Assembly: GCA_963736295.1 (NCBI GenBank)
Contig: CAVTOH010000004.1
Location: 186,001 to 250,000, forward strand
Reading direction: 5' to 3'
From: GMQP-bins7 sp963736295
GTDB lineage: Bacteria > Actinomycetota > Thermoleophilia > Gaiellales > Gaiellaceae
DNA: 64,000 bases
How positions within the stretch are numbered: position 1 is the first letter of the stretch; every line of letters starts with the position of its first letter. Positions 51,977-60,502 of the stretch are shown here, piece after piece. The notes under the pieces were generated by a model. That model had not been told where the DNA came from, did not search any database, and saw only the letters and a list, made by a program, of their open reading frames with translations. Position numbers and translations under genes: made by a program.

Positions 51977-53298
51977 TTGACCCTGGGCCGCGCGAACAGC
52001 AGTGGGTCGAGGCTCCGAGTCCTGCGGATCTATCACGGTGGCCGGGACGCATCTCACCGGGCCCGCGACCGCGCTCTGCACGCTGCAGGTCTCGATGTCG
52101 TCCTCGTGATCCCTTCGGCATGGCCGGAGGGGAGATACACGTCTCCGAGCCAGACGTTTCGATCATCGAGTTCTCGGTGCGTCGTCCCGGCGACGTCAAC
52201 CGACACCGATACATGTCACGCGGAGCACTGCGACAGATCATTGGCGACGTCGATCCTGATCTGCTCGACATCCACGAGGAGCCGTTCAGTCTCGCGGGCG
52301 CACAGTGGTTGAGGGCCGCAGCCCCCCAAATCAACACCGTCATGTACACGGCGCAGAACATCGACAAGCGACTCCCTCCGCCGTTCCACAGCTACGAGCA
52401 ACGCGCGTACAGACGGATTTCAGGCCTGTATCCGTGCAGTCGTCAAGCGGCGTCCGTTGCTCGAGGGAAAGGGTTCGACGGACTCATCGATGTCGTCCCG
52501 CTTGGCTACGACCCGGAGGTCTACCGCGCAGGTACGCAGTCGCTGGGCGACGATGAGCTCAACCTGGGCTTGTTCGGTCGCCTTGTCCCCGAGAAGGGGG
52601 TGTGCGACGCGGTGCGCGTCCTCGCCCACCTCAACAGAGTGCGGCCTACTCGTCTCTTTATCGCCGGCGATGGGCCTGAGAGAACTCGTGCCCTCGAGCT
52701 CGCGGCAACCTTAGGTGTGGTCGATCGCACCGAGTTCGCCCCGCGCCTCCCGTCCGGCGAGCTCGCGGAAGTCATCAGACGGACGCACGTCGTTCTGGTT
52801 CCTAGCGTGGCCACACCGACTTGGGCTGAGCAGTTCGGTCGTACCATCGTCGAAGCTCAGGCCTCCGGTGCAGTCGTAGCCGGATACGCAAGTGGATCCA
52901 TCCCTGAGGTCGCGGGGGAGCCCGGCATCCTTGTTCCGGAACGTGCAGTGCGCGAGCTTGCGACCAATCTCGAGATGCAGGTCACGAACGAGGATGAGTA
53001 CGAGGCGCGCCGTGCCGCGGGGCTCGAACTTTCGCGGTCTCGAACGTGGACCGAGGTAGCCGATCAGCAAGCCGACTTCTATCGACGCGTGCTTGCTCAC
53101 GAGGTTCCCACGGTTGCGCGACGAGCCGGGGTGAGTCGCCGCTCGGCTGCTCGGGACGAATTCGGGTCGCCGGCGCGGACACCCGTGGGAGACCGCCCCT
53201 TCGCGCTACCGATGCTTCGTCGAGGCGGGGCGCCTGCTGCCCTGGTCTCGTGGCCCATCGACCTGGCTGCGAGGATCCGCGAAACCCGCCAACCTTGA
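51977..53298 (+). CDS. GT4 glycosyltransferase, one frameshift
   Basis: About 440 residues. N-terminal frame LRVLRIYHGGRDASHRARDRAL, LDVVLVIPSAWPEG, then a one-base change in the GGGG run near 52130, after which the frame continues IHVSEPDVSIIEF, DLLDIHEEPFSLAGAQWLRA. The donor domain has DVVPLGYDPEVYRAGT, LFGRLVPEKGVCDAVRVL, RLFIAGDGPER and the catalytic motif SVATPTWAEQFGRTIVEAQASGAVVAGY. I chose TTG 51977 as the first start after the previous stop in this frame; this is uncertain. Confidence 0.82.
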
Positions 53299-53301
53299 CG
53301 C

Positions 53302-54379
53302 TCAGCCGTTGCCGGACTTCGCTGCAGCCATGAGCGCGTCGAGCACCGCGTCCGCGGACGCGTCCCAACTGAATCTCTCGGCTCGGCTACGTGCACGTCT
53401 ACCTAGGTCGGTGGCGCTCGCAAGCGCCCGCAGAATCCCATCGGCTACAGCCGCTGCGCTGCTTTCGCAAACGACGGCAGCGTCCCCGACGACGTCGACC
53501 ACGGCTGGGGCTTCCGTAACAACGACCGGCGCTCCGGCAGCCATTGCCTCGAGCGGTTGGAGTCCAAACCCTTCGTCGGACGAGGGCTGGACGACCACGG
53601 CGGCCTGCGCGAGGCGGTCAGCCAGCTCGACGTCGCTCAACCGCCCGGTCAACTCGATGTCGACTTCGAGGGCTGCAGCCCGACTGAGGACGTGACCTTC
53701 GACGGCGCCAAGGTCGCCTCCGACGACGAGCCTGGGGACCGGTCGCGTCCGGTTTGCGAGCGACCAGGCTTCCAGAACCATGGGAGTGAGGTCGCGAGGA
53801 TCCGAGGATGCAAGGTGAAATGCGAATTCGCCGCGTGAGTTGGCGGCGGGGCGAAAGAGCTCGAGGTCGACGCCCAGCGGCAAGACGCGCATGAGCGCAC
53901 TGTCGATTCCGTACCGTGCGCAGATTCCCCTAGCCGCTGAGGGCGTGCTTGCAGCCACGATGGCGCTGCGACGGAGCGAGTGGCGTAGCAGCGCGCGGCT
54001 GTAGCCGCGCCGCGCAAGCTCACGGACCGACGAGACTCGCTCGCGCTCCCACCGGACTTCAGGATCCTCGGGCATGTGCAGCACGAGCGGCGGGCCCCAG
54101 AGCGCGCCTGCCTCGCGATGGCTGTAAACCGCATCTGCACGCAGCCTTGTGGCAAGGCGAGGGAGGTCCCCACTGCTCCCACTTGCTGTTCAGGCTCACC
54201 GGAACGGCCACGAGCTGGCTGTCCGGAAGGCTCAACGCGTCTACCGCTTCACGTGCGCACGCGACCACGAGTTCATCTTCGCTCCGCTCGACGAGCCTCG
54301 GTACGAGGCTCTTGAGAACGCGCGAGATGCCTTTCTGATTGCGACCCAGGTCCGATGCGTCGATCAGATACCGGCTCAT
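53302..54379 (-). CDS. GT4 glycosyltransferase, two frameshifts near the middle
   Basis: About 355 residues. The N-terminal MSRYLIDASDLGRNQKGISRV, then SLVPRLVERSEDELVVAC lies in one frame. Between about 54110 and 54180 two frame changes join LRADAVYSHREAGALWGPPL and LHMPEDPEVRWERER; after this one frame continues to the stop: RVLPLGVDLELFRPA, LVVGGDLGAVEGHVL, and the catalytic region PSSDEGFGLQPLEAMAAGAPVV. It is convergent with the previous glycosyltransferase at a 3-nt gap and starts 14 nt after the next gene upstream. Confidence 0.8.
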
Positions 54380-54393
54380 GCCCACATGTTGCT

Positions 54394-55455
54394 TCAGAAG
54401 TCGATCAGCGCCTGAGCGCACGGTTGCCAGCGGTAGTCCTTGGCGTGGCTCTGCCCCGCTCGTCTGCGTTCGGGGCTGGATGCAACCGCCTCGATGATCG
54501 GGGCACGCCAGCTCGTTGCATCGTGAGGAGACGCGAACGAGACCACGCCGTCGGCCCAGCACCGAATCTCGGCCACGTCGCTCGCGACCACAGGCGTGCC
54601 GAGCGCCAGGGCCTCCAGAACGGGCAGGCCGAACCCCTCCGCGAGTGATGGGAATATCAGGGCCCCTGCGCCAGCGATGAGCTCCAGCGTCTCGTTACGC
54701 GACGCGTGTCGCCGCATCTCGATGCGCTCGCGGGCTGCTGACTGCTCGATCCGCCGCTCCAACGCCCGGACGTACATGGGATGCCCGTCGCCGACCAGCA
54801 CCAGCCGGTGATCGGGAAGGTTCGGAGCGACGAGCTCGAACGCTTCAAGCAACGTGAAAAGGTTCTTGCGCGGTTCGAATGCGCCGACGTAGACAAGATG
54901 AGGCTGCTGTGGCGGCAGCGGTGACGAGAGTGCGCGATCTGCGTCCTCGTCGCTCAGTTGGCCACAGCCGAACCGGACGACCCGAGCGTTCCTACCTATG
55001 AGGGTTCGAATCGCTGCCGCGTTGTGTTCGGACGAGGCGAAGAGTGCTGAGCCGGAGTGGCGCAGAGAACCGAAAGCTGTCCTCTTCACAATCCGCTTGT
55101 GCCAGGGCCAATAGCGTGGGTGGGTGAGCGGGAGGACATCGTGGATCAGAGCCGCATAGCGAAGACTGGACTGCGGCCTGAGAAGCGGAACGTACGAGTC
55201 GAGGAGGAGGACGCGGTCGACGTTTCGCTGGATCGCTGCGTCGAGCGGCAAGAGCAGGCGCTGATACAGAAGCCTGCCTGTGCGTGTGTGCGCAAGGCCG
55301 AGGCGGCGGGTTCTCACGCCGGCAGGAGTCGTCAGCTGGGCTCCGGCTGCGACGAGGACGCCGTCGCTGTCGCCACCAAGCCCAGAGACGACTCCCTCGA
55401 TCACGGTGCGTACGCCACGCGCGTGCTGAGCCGTCGTCGCGTCGATCAGAATCAT
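54394..55455 (-). CDS. GT4 glycosyltransferase
   Basis: 353 residues, intact. LIDATTAQHARGVRTVIEGVVSG at the N-terminus; VGAFEPRKNLFTLLEAFELVAP (donor-domain beta-alpha motif), LVLVGDGHPMYVRAL, and catalytic PSLAEGFGLPVLEALALGTPVVASDVAEI. ALIHDVLPLTHPRYWPWHKR is typical of the mannosyltransferase-like branch. ATG at 55455; a TACACT hexamer (complement of 55480-55485) 24 nt upstream may be its promoter. Confidence 0.9.
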   Translation of the reverse strand: MILIDATTAQHARGVRTVIEGVVSGLGGDSDGVLVAAGAQLTTPAGVRTRRLGLAHTRTGRLLYQRLLLPLDAAIQRNVDRVLLLDSYVPLLRPQSSLRYAALIHDVLPLTHPRYWPWHKRIVKRTAFGSLRHSGSALFASSEHNAAAIRTLIGRNARVVRFGCGQLSDEDADRALSSPLPPQQPHLVYVGAFEPRKNLFTLLEAFELVAPNLPDHRLVLVGDGHPMYVRALERRIEQSAARERIEMRRHASRNETLELIAGAGALIFPSLAEGFGLPVLEALALGTPVVASDVAEIRCWADGVVSFASPHDATSWRAPIIEAVASSPERRRAGQSHAKDYRWQPCAQALIDF

Positions 55456-55652
55456 CCGAGGCGCCAGCCGTCCAGCCCGAGTGTAGCCCGATCTGGATCC
55501 GAGGTCACCGGCGAAGTAGCGCGACTTCCGTGCCGGCTTTCCTTTGGCTACCGTGCATCCGGTACCGAGTCGCGCGCATCACTGGTCGGGGCTACCCGCT
55601 ACGACGAGGCCGTCGCGCGTCAGTGTGAAACGTCCTACTCCCTCGCGCGTCA

Positions 55653-56855
55653 TTAGGCGTCAAGAACAATCGCCCTCATGCGATCAATGAACTGCTCCTC
55701 CGAGAAAGTGTTCGCGTGGTCGAGAATCTCGTTGGAATTGAATCTCGCCTGAGCGAGATCCTCGACCGCATGCGCGATCTCGGACGGCTCCGCGGCGTCG
55801 AAGAACACCCCTGTGACGCCAGCCTGGACGGTATCTAGGAAACCGCCCCAACGCAGCGCTGCGACCGGCTTGCCGAAACTAGCCGCTTCGATCGAAGTAA
55901 GGCCAAAGTCCTCGCGAGACGCTGAGACCACGCCGGTACAGTTCGAGTACAGCCAACGAAGCCGGGCATCGTCCACAGTACTTATCATTTGGACATTCCG
56001 GGGAGCGCTTGCGGCGATCGCCTCCTGCGCACGACCTTCACCGACTACAACCAGTCGTCGGCGTGGCATCTTCCGAAACGCCGAAATGATCTTAGGGACA
56101 TTTTTGTAGGGAAGGAGTCTGGCGATCGTGAGGAAAAATCCCGGATCAATTTCCGGAATTGGCTGGTGAGCGCCCTCAGGTCGAAGCGATGCCGGTGGAC
56201 AGACAACCTCTGCCTCATATCCATAGACCTCTCGGATCTGCCTGGCAACAAACGTTGAGTTCGCCACATATGTGTCGGCGCTGGCCGCGGCACGGCGGTC
56301 GAACCAGCGTAGATATGGATCGAGAAGTCGCAGACCTGCACTGGCGAGCTTCGACGGGGCACTGCCCAAGTATTCATTCCGTCGATAGAGCCACTTGGCG
56401 GGCGAGTGGCAATAGATGATCTTACGCCCTTCTGTACGGATGCCGTGTGACCAACCGCTGGAGCTGCATAGAACGACGTCGGCGTCGACCCGACTCGAGG
56501 CAAACGCGGGCGCGAGCACCGGTAGCGCAAGCCGATGCCTACGGCGAAATGGAGCGATGCGGTCTAGGCCAAGGCGCCGGACGTCGACAGCCGCGAAATC
56601 CGGGAACGTGGTCTGAGCGTTGTACAGGGACGTATGGAGCGGAGCTCCTGGAAAAGCCCGGACGAGAGACAAAACAACGCGTTCCGCCCCGCCCATCTGT
56701 GTCAAGTAGTCGTGGACCATGGCCACCGTAGGCGTGGCTTTCGGTTCCTCTAATTCAGCACGACGGTCGTGTTTCGAGCCAACCAAACCTCCGTTTGGCA
56801 TTTGAACTGGCTCTGTGTCAGTCGTAGTCGGTCCAACGCGGATTCGCGTACTCAT
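55653..56855 (-). CDS. GT4 glycosyltransferase (WbaZ/mannosyltransferase-like)
   Basis: 400 residues. A poorly conserved 45-residue N-terminal tail precedes VAMVHDYLTQMGGAERVVLSL, the start of the GT-B domain. IIYCHSPAKWLYRRNEYLG is highly typical of the WbaZ-type group; LLPYKNVPKIISAFRKMP, RRLVVVGEGRAQEAI, and SREDFGLTSIEAASFGKPVAALRWGG form the donor site. The ATG at 56855 has a strong Shine-Dalgarno (AAGGAG, 4 nt before). It follows the Wzz/BY-kinase gene by 52 nt on the same strand, so it is probably cotranscribed with it. Confidence 0.9.
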   Translation of the reverse strand: MSTRIRVGPTTTDTEPVQMPNGGLVGSKHDRRAELEEPKATPTVAMVHDYLTQMGGAERVVLSLVRAFPGAPLHTSLYNAQTTFPDFAAVDVRRLGLDRIAPFRRRHRLALPVLAPAFASSRVDADVVLCSSSGWSHGIRTEGRKIIYCHSPAKWLYRRNEYLGSAPSKLASAGLRLLDPYLRWFDRRAAASADTYVANSTFVARQIREVYGYEAEVVCPPASLRPEGAHQPIPEIDPGFFLTIARLLPYKNVPKIISAFRKMPRRRLVVVGEGRAQEAIAASAPRNVQMISTVDDARLRWLYSNCTGVVSASREDFGLTSIEAASFGKPVAALRWGGFLDTVQAGVTGVFFDAAEPSEIAHAVEDLAQARFNSNEILDHANTFSEEQFIDRMRAIVLDA

Positions 56856-56907
56856 AGAACTCCTTAGGTTGTTGAGGAAGAGGCTGTCGAGTCCGCGGGA
56901 GACCTGA

Positions 56908-58494
56908 CTACCTGACTCTCTCTGCCGGCGGCGCCTGCGAGTAGTACATGCCGTAACCCGCTGAGGTGTACCCCTCTTCCAACTCGGCAGAGGCCAAGAT
57001 GAAACCGAGCCGTTCAGCTGGACACGCATCAAGGACTCTTCGTAGCTCCCCGATCATCGAACGCCGCAAGGTGTGCAGCCGAGTCACAACGACCAGTCCA
57101 TCCACATGTCGACTGATCGCAAGTGCGTCGCCGATCTTCAGTAGCGGCGGGGCATCGATTAGAACGATCTCCCCCAGCTCCCCGAGTCTCTTCGCTACCT
57201 CGCCTAGCTCAGCAGACGCAACAAACTCACCAGGATTCGGCGGAATCGGGCCGGAAGCGAGGATGTCGAGCGATCCTCCGGCAACTCTGGTTCCGTTCCC
57301 GCTCGCTCCAAACGACGAAGCGTCGCTCGTGTTCGCAAGTGGAATCCGACTGAGTGCGCTTTCCAGAGAGACGTGACCGAGAACGACGTTCGTCAGACCT
57401 TGCTCTCGCGGGAGATCAAAGAACCGGTTGATAAGCGGACGCCGCATGTCCATGTCCACCAAAACAACACGTTTCCCGGACCGTGCCAACACGACCGCGA
57501 GGTTCGCAGCCGTCGTGGACTTCCCCTCACGCTCTACTGCCGATGTGACCATGACGGTGGTCACACTCCGATCGCGCGTCACCAAGTCGAAGTTCGTCCG
57601 AAGCACACGGAACGCCTCGGCACTTGCGCTATTCGGCTCGTCGATCGTCACCAGGCGATTTCGCGAGCGCAGTTTGCGCGGTGGAGCGGGCAGCCTCGCC
57701 AACAGGGTCAACCCAAGACCCGCACCGATTTCCTCGGCGGACCGAGTCCGTGTGTCGAGCGCCTCCCAAAGAAACGCAACGCCGATACCAAGAACGACCC
57801 CCAGCATAAGGGCGAGCGCGATGTTCTTCGTAAGCGTCGGTGCGATCTGAGTAGCGCCGGATGCAGACCTGATCAGGCTGGCGTTCGACGTCTGTAACGC
57901 CGACATCGTGTCAAGGAGCTGAACCTTCTCCACGAGACTTCCGTAAAGGGCGGACGTGCCCTGGCCAGTGGCCTCGAGTTGGGCAATGCGCTTTTGCGCT
58001 TCGCGTCGCGCGAGGTCAATCCCAGCCGTATCCAACTCTCGGCGGAAAAACGTGTACTCCCGCGCGTACGCAGTGGCGAGACGTGCTGCGAGAGCCCCGT
58101 CCGCGTTCTCGACGCTGAAGGCCAGGATGTCCGAGCCGGCCTTGGGCGAGACTCCTGAGCTCGCGAGAAAGCCGGATGTGGTCATGTCAGCGCCTGTCGT
58201 CGCGATGACCCGGGCTGCAAGTGTCGGCACTCGGGCGAGTTCGGCCTGCGTTTGACTCACTCGTACCGGGTCTTGAGCGCGACCCGGATCAGTCACGCCG
58301 GTGAGGACTCCTGCGAAGTTGTCGCTACGGAGGAGCACATCGGCTGAAGCCCGGTACACCTTCTCCTGGAGAAGCGACGCCGAGACGGCAACCGCTGTCG
58401 TGCTCGCCACGAGGAGAGCGATAACCCACTTCCTGCGCCACAGAATCTGCGCGTATCCGCGCAGTGTCGATCCGCCTTCAGCGTTCGCCAACAT
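56908..58494 (-). CDS. Polysaccharide chain-length regulator fused to BY-type tyrosine kinase
   Basis: 528 residues. An N-terminal Wzz domain with membrane segments at about 20-40 (KWVIALLVASTTAVAVSASLL) and about 225-245 (IALALMLGVVLGIGVAFLWEAL) encloses an outer helical region. Then a cytoplasmic BY-kinase: Walker A SAVEREGKSTTAANLAVVL, Walker A-prime VVLVDMDMRRP, Walker B IVLIDAPPLL. The tail has a tyrosine cluster (GYTSAGYGMYYSQ), the autophosphorylation site that controls chain length. ATG at 58494 with GGAAGGA upstream was preferred over 58521. First gene of the glycosyltransferase unit, divergent from the DivIVA-like gene. Confidence 0.92.
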   Translation of the reverse strand: MLANAEGGSTLRGYAQILWRRKWVIALLVASTTAVAVSASLLQEKVYRASADVLLRSDNFAGVLTGVTDPGRAQDPVRVSQTQAELARVPTLAARVIATTGADMTTSGFLASSGVSPKAGSDILAFSVENADGALAARLATAYAREYTFFRRELDTAGIDLARREAQKRIAQLEATGQGTSALYGSLVEKVQLLDTMSALQTSNASLIRSASGATQIAPTLTKNIALALMLGVVLGIGVAFLWEALDTRTRSAEEIGAGLGLTLLARLPAPPRKLRSRNRLVTIDEPNSASAEAFRVLRTNFDLVTRDRSVTTVMVTSAVEREGKSTTAANLAVVLARSGKRVVLVDMDMRRPLINRFFDLPREQGLTNVVLGHVSLESALSRIPLANTSDASSFGASGNGTRVAGGSLDILASGPIPPNPGEFVASAELGEVAKRLGELGEIVLIDAPPLLKIGDALAISRHVDGLVVVTRLHTLRRSMIGELRRVLDACPAERLGFILASAELEEGYTSAGYGMYYSQAPPAERVR

Positions 58495-58723
58495 CCATTC
58501 CTTCCCAGAGTCGCGGAGCACATCGTTGCGCGGGCCGCACGCGCGCCCCTCGATCGTCGCACCCTACCAGGCGAACCTGGAACCTCTGGAATCGTTTACC
58601 CGGGCGCAACCGAAACTGTGGTGAGGCACAACTCCATGGATGCTTCGAGTGCATCCAGCCTGGTCTTCGTGGCCGATCCGGGACGGCTTCTCGCCGGGTC
58701 CGGACTCGAATTCACGCAATCGA

Positions 58724-59224
58724 ATGCGTATCATCGCGTCACTCAAGGCGATGCTCACCCCAGACGAGATCGAGAGCGCGAGCCTCCGAAGGCGTCTCTT
58801 CGGCGGCTACCGGGTGCGCAACACGCAGGAACTGTTGCGCCAGATCTCGTGGGACCTTCGAGGAGTCCTCCACGAGAGGACGACGCTGGAGGAGGAGAAC
58901 CGAAGCCTCCGGGCGGAGCTTGAACGCCGTGACCACAAGGACGAGATCGAGGACGCGACCCTCCGGTCCGCACAACAGGCAGCCGGCCAGATACTCGAGG
59001 AGGCCCGGCGCGACGCGGAACTGATCCTCGAGAAGGCCTACAAGCAGGCGAGCGAAATTCGTGCGACTGCGGAGCAGGAGGCATCCTCCCGTGTGGCCAA
59101 GCTTGACGCGCTCGAGGAGAAGAGCACGAGCATGTACACCGAGCTACGTGGGTTGATCACATCCCTGCTCGAGGCACCAACCGGCGGACGAAGAGCCGGC
59201 GCTCGCGGCAGACGGCCAGGGTGA
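58724..59224 (+). CDS. DivIVA-like coiled-coil protein
   Basis: 166 residues. After MLTPDEIESASLRRRLFGGYRV, which resembles the DivIVA N-terminal membrane-binding motif, comes a long coiled coil (LLRQISWDLRGVLHERTTLEEE, then Ala/Glu/Arg repeats up to LDALEEKSTSMYTEL). Actinobacterial DivIVA/Wag31 and SepIVA mark poles and septum and recruit cell-wall synthesis. ATG 58724 or ATG 58751 are possible; 58751 gives the exact motif start. It is divergent from the Wzz/BY-kinase gene and convergent to mltG, at the island edge. Confidence 0.65.
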   Translation: MRIIASLKAMLTPDEIESASLRRRLFGGYRVRNTQELLRQISWDLRGVLHERTTLEEENRSLRAELERRDHKDEIEDATLRSAQQAAGQILEEARRDAELILEKAYKQASEIRATAEQEASSRVAKLDALEEKSTSMYTELRGLITSLLEAPTGGRRAGARGRRPG

Positions 59225-59266
59225 GTGGAGCGGCGGCGAACGCGTCGCCTGACGCCTTTCTCTCGC

Positions 59267-60130
59267 TCAGCAGCCGCCGAATCCGTACTGCAGGGACTTC
59301 TCGCAGAACTCCGACTCGCTCGCCGTGAAGAAGTGGTGCACCCCGTCGGGCTTGCGGACGAAGTAGAGGTAGTCGACGTTCGCGGGCCGAGCGGCCGCGC
59401 GCATGGACGCGAGGCCCGGGTTGGCGATCGGCGTGGGCGGCAGGCCGGGGCGCTTGCGGGTGTTGTACGGGTCGTTGCTCTCGATATCCGACTGCTTGAG
59501 CGGCTCCGTTCCGGGAACGTTCCGTCCGTAGCGGATCGTCGCGTCGATGCCTAGCGGCATCCCCGCCCGCAGGCGGTTGTAGACGACGGCCGCGACGAGC
59601 TTCCGCTCCTCGGGAGCGACCGTCTCCTTCTCGATCATCGAGGCGATGATCAGGACGTCGTACGGCGTCAGGTTCTTCGAGCGTGCATACCGGAGGTCGA
59701 CTTTCCGCCACTGCCGCCGGAAGTGCACGAGTTGGTCGCGCACGAGCTTCCGCGCGGTCGTCAGCTTGGTGAACTCGTAGGTCGCCGGGAAGAGGAAGCC
59801 CTCGATGTTTCCCCGTTGCCAGTCCTTCCTGAAGGCCGGCGGCGGTACTGCTGCGGCGCTCGCGAGCAGGTAGCCGGATCGGGTCAGGCGCGGAGTCACG
59901 TTCCGCGCATCGATCGCGATCTCACGCACGGCGGCGACGCGGTCGGCCATCTCCTTGCGTGTGAAGCCCTCCGGGAAGATGATCCTCAGCCGCGCGAGCG
60001 GCGGCGGTGGCTCCGCCGGAGCCGGCTCCGACTCCCCAGCGCACGCGACGAGACCGAGCAACCCGACGAGGACGACGGCGCACCACGCGGCCCGCGTGAA
60101 CGTCTTCGTCAGGTCTGTGCGGTCTTCCAT
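59267..60130 (-). CDS. mltG: Endolytic murein transglycosylase
   Basis: 287 residues. Membrane-anchored enzyme that cuts nascent glycan strands during peptidoglycan assembly. The signal/anchor with a Cys (LLGLVACAGE) could be a lipobox. LysM-like part PPPLARLRIIFPEGFTRKEMADR, then EGFLFPATYEFTKLTTA, the catalytic ASMIEKETVAPEERKLVAAVVYNRL, MPLGIDATIRYG and PYNTRKRPGLPPTPIANPGLASMRAA. Starts inside ruvX (22-bp overlap). In related genomes aroE usually follows; here the polysaccharide island intervenes. Confidence 0.93.
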   Translation of the reverse strand: MEDRTDLTKTFTRAAWCAVVLVGLLGLVACAGESEPAPAEPPPPLARLRIIFPEGFTRKEMADRVAAVREIAIDARNVTPRLTRSGYLLASAAAVPPPAFRKDWQRGNIEGFLFPATYEFTKLTTARKLVRDQLVHFRRQWRKVDLRYARSKNLTPYDVLIIASMIEKETVAPEERKLVAAVVYNRLRAGMPLGIDATIRYGRNVPGTEPLKQSDIESNDPYNTRKRPGLPPTPIANPGLASMRAAARPANVDYLYFVRKPDGVHHFFTASESEFCEKSLQYGFGGC

Positions 60131-60502
60131 GCCAGGTAGCTCGACAGCAAGTGCGCGGCTGCGCGCGCGTCCTCGGGAGCGTCTCCCGGTGCCTGAGCCG
60201 CGAGCGCCGTGGTGAAGCGCTCATCGTACGTCTCGACCGGGACATCGAGAGCGCTGCGGAGTGCTGCCGTGAAGACGTCGGTCTCACGCGCCTGAGCCCC
60301 GTGCTCTCCCTTCGGTGTCAGCGGCAGGCCGACGACGACGAGCTCGGCGTCGCTGCTCGGCGACGAGCTCTCGAATCCGCTCCAGCCCTCCCGACGAGGC
60401 CGCTCGCTCGACGACCTCGAGTGGCGTGGCGATCGTGCCCGTCGCGTCCGAGACCGCGACACCCGTGCGCCGGGCGCCGTAGTCCAGAGCGAGGATTCTC
60501 AC
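60109..60502 (-). CDS. ruvX: Holliday junction resolvase-like RuvX/YqgF, one frameshift
   Basis: About 131 residues. RNase H-like fold: ILALDYGARRTGVAVSDATG at the N-terminus with the first acidic residue. After a frame change near 60355 the protein goes on with SDAELVVVGLPLTPKGEHG (second motif), VETYDERFTTALA (third acidic residue) and ends at 60109. Needed for pre-16S rRNA 5' maturation in E. coli. Its start overlaps the alaS stop by 4 bp and it overlaps mltG. The shift is likely a sequencing error. Confidence 0.88.

Noticed and set aside
55000..55020. A GGTTCGAATC stretch resembling a tRNA T-loop
   Set aside because: It lies inside the coding sequence of the GT4 gene and no acceptor or anticodon stem can be folded around it.
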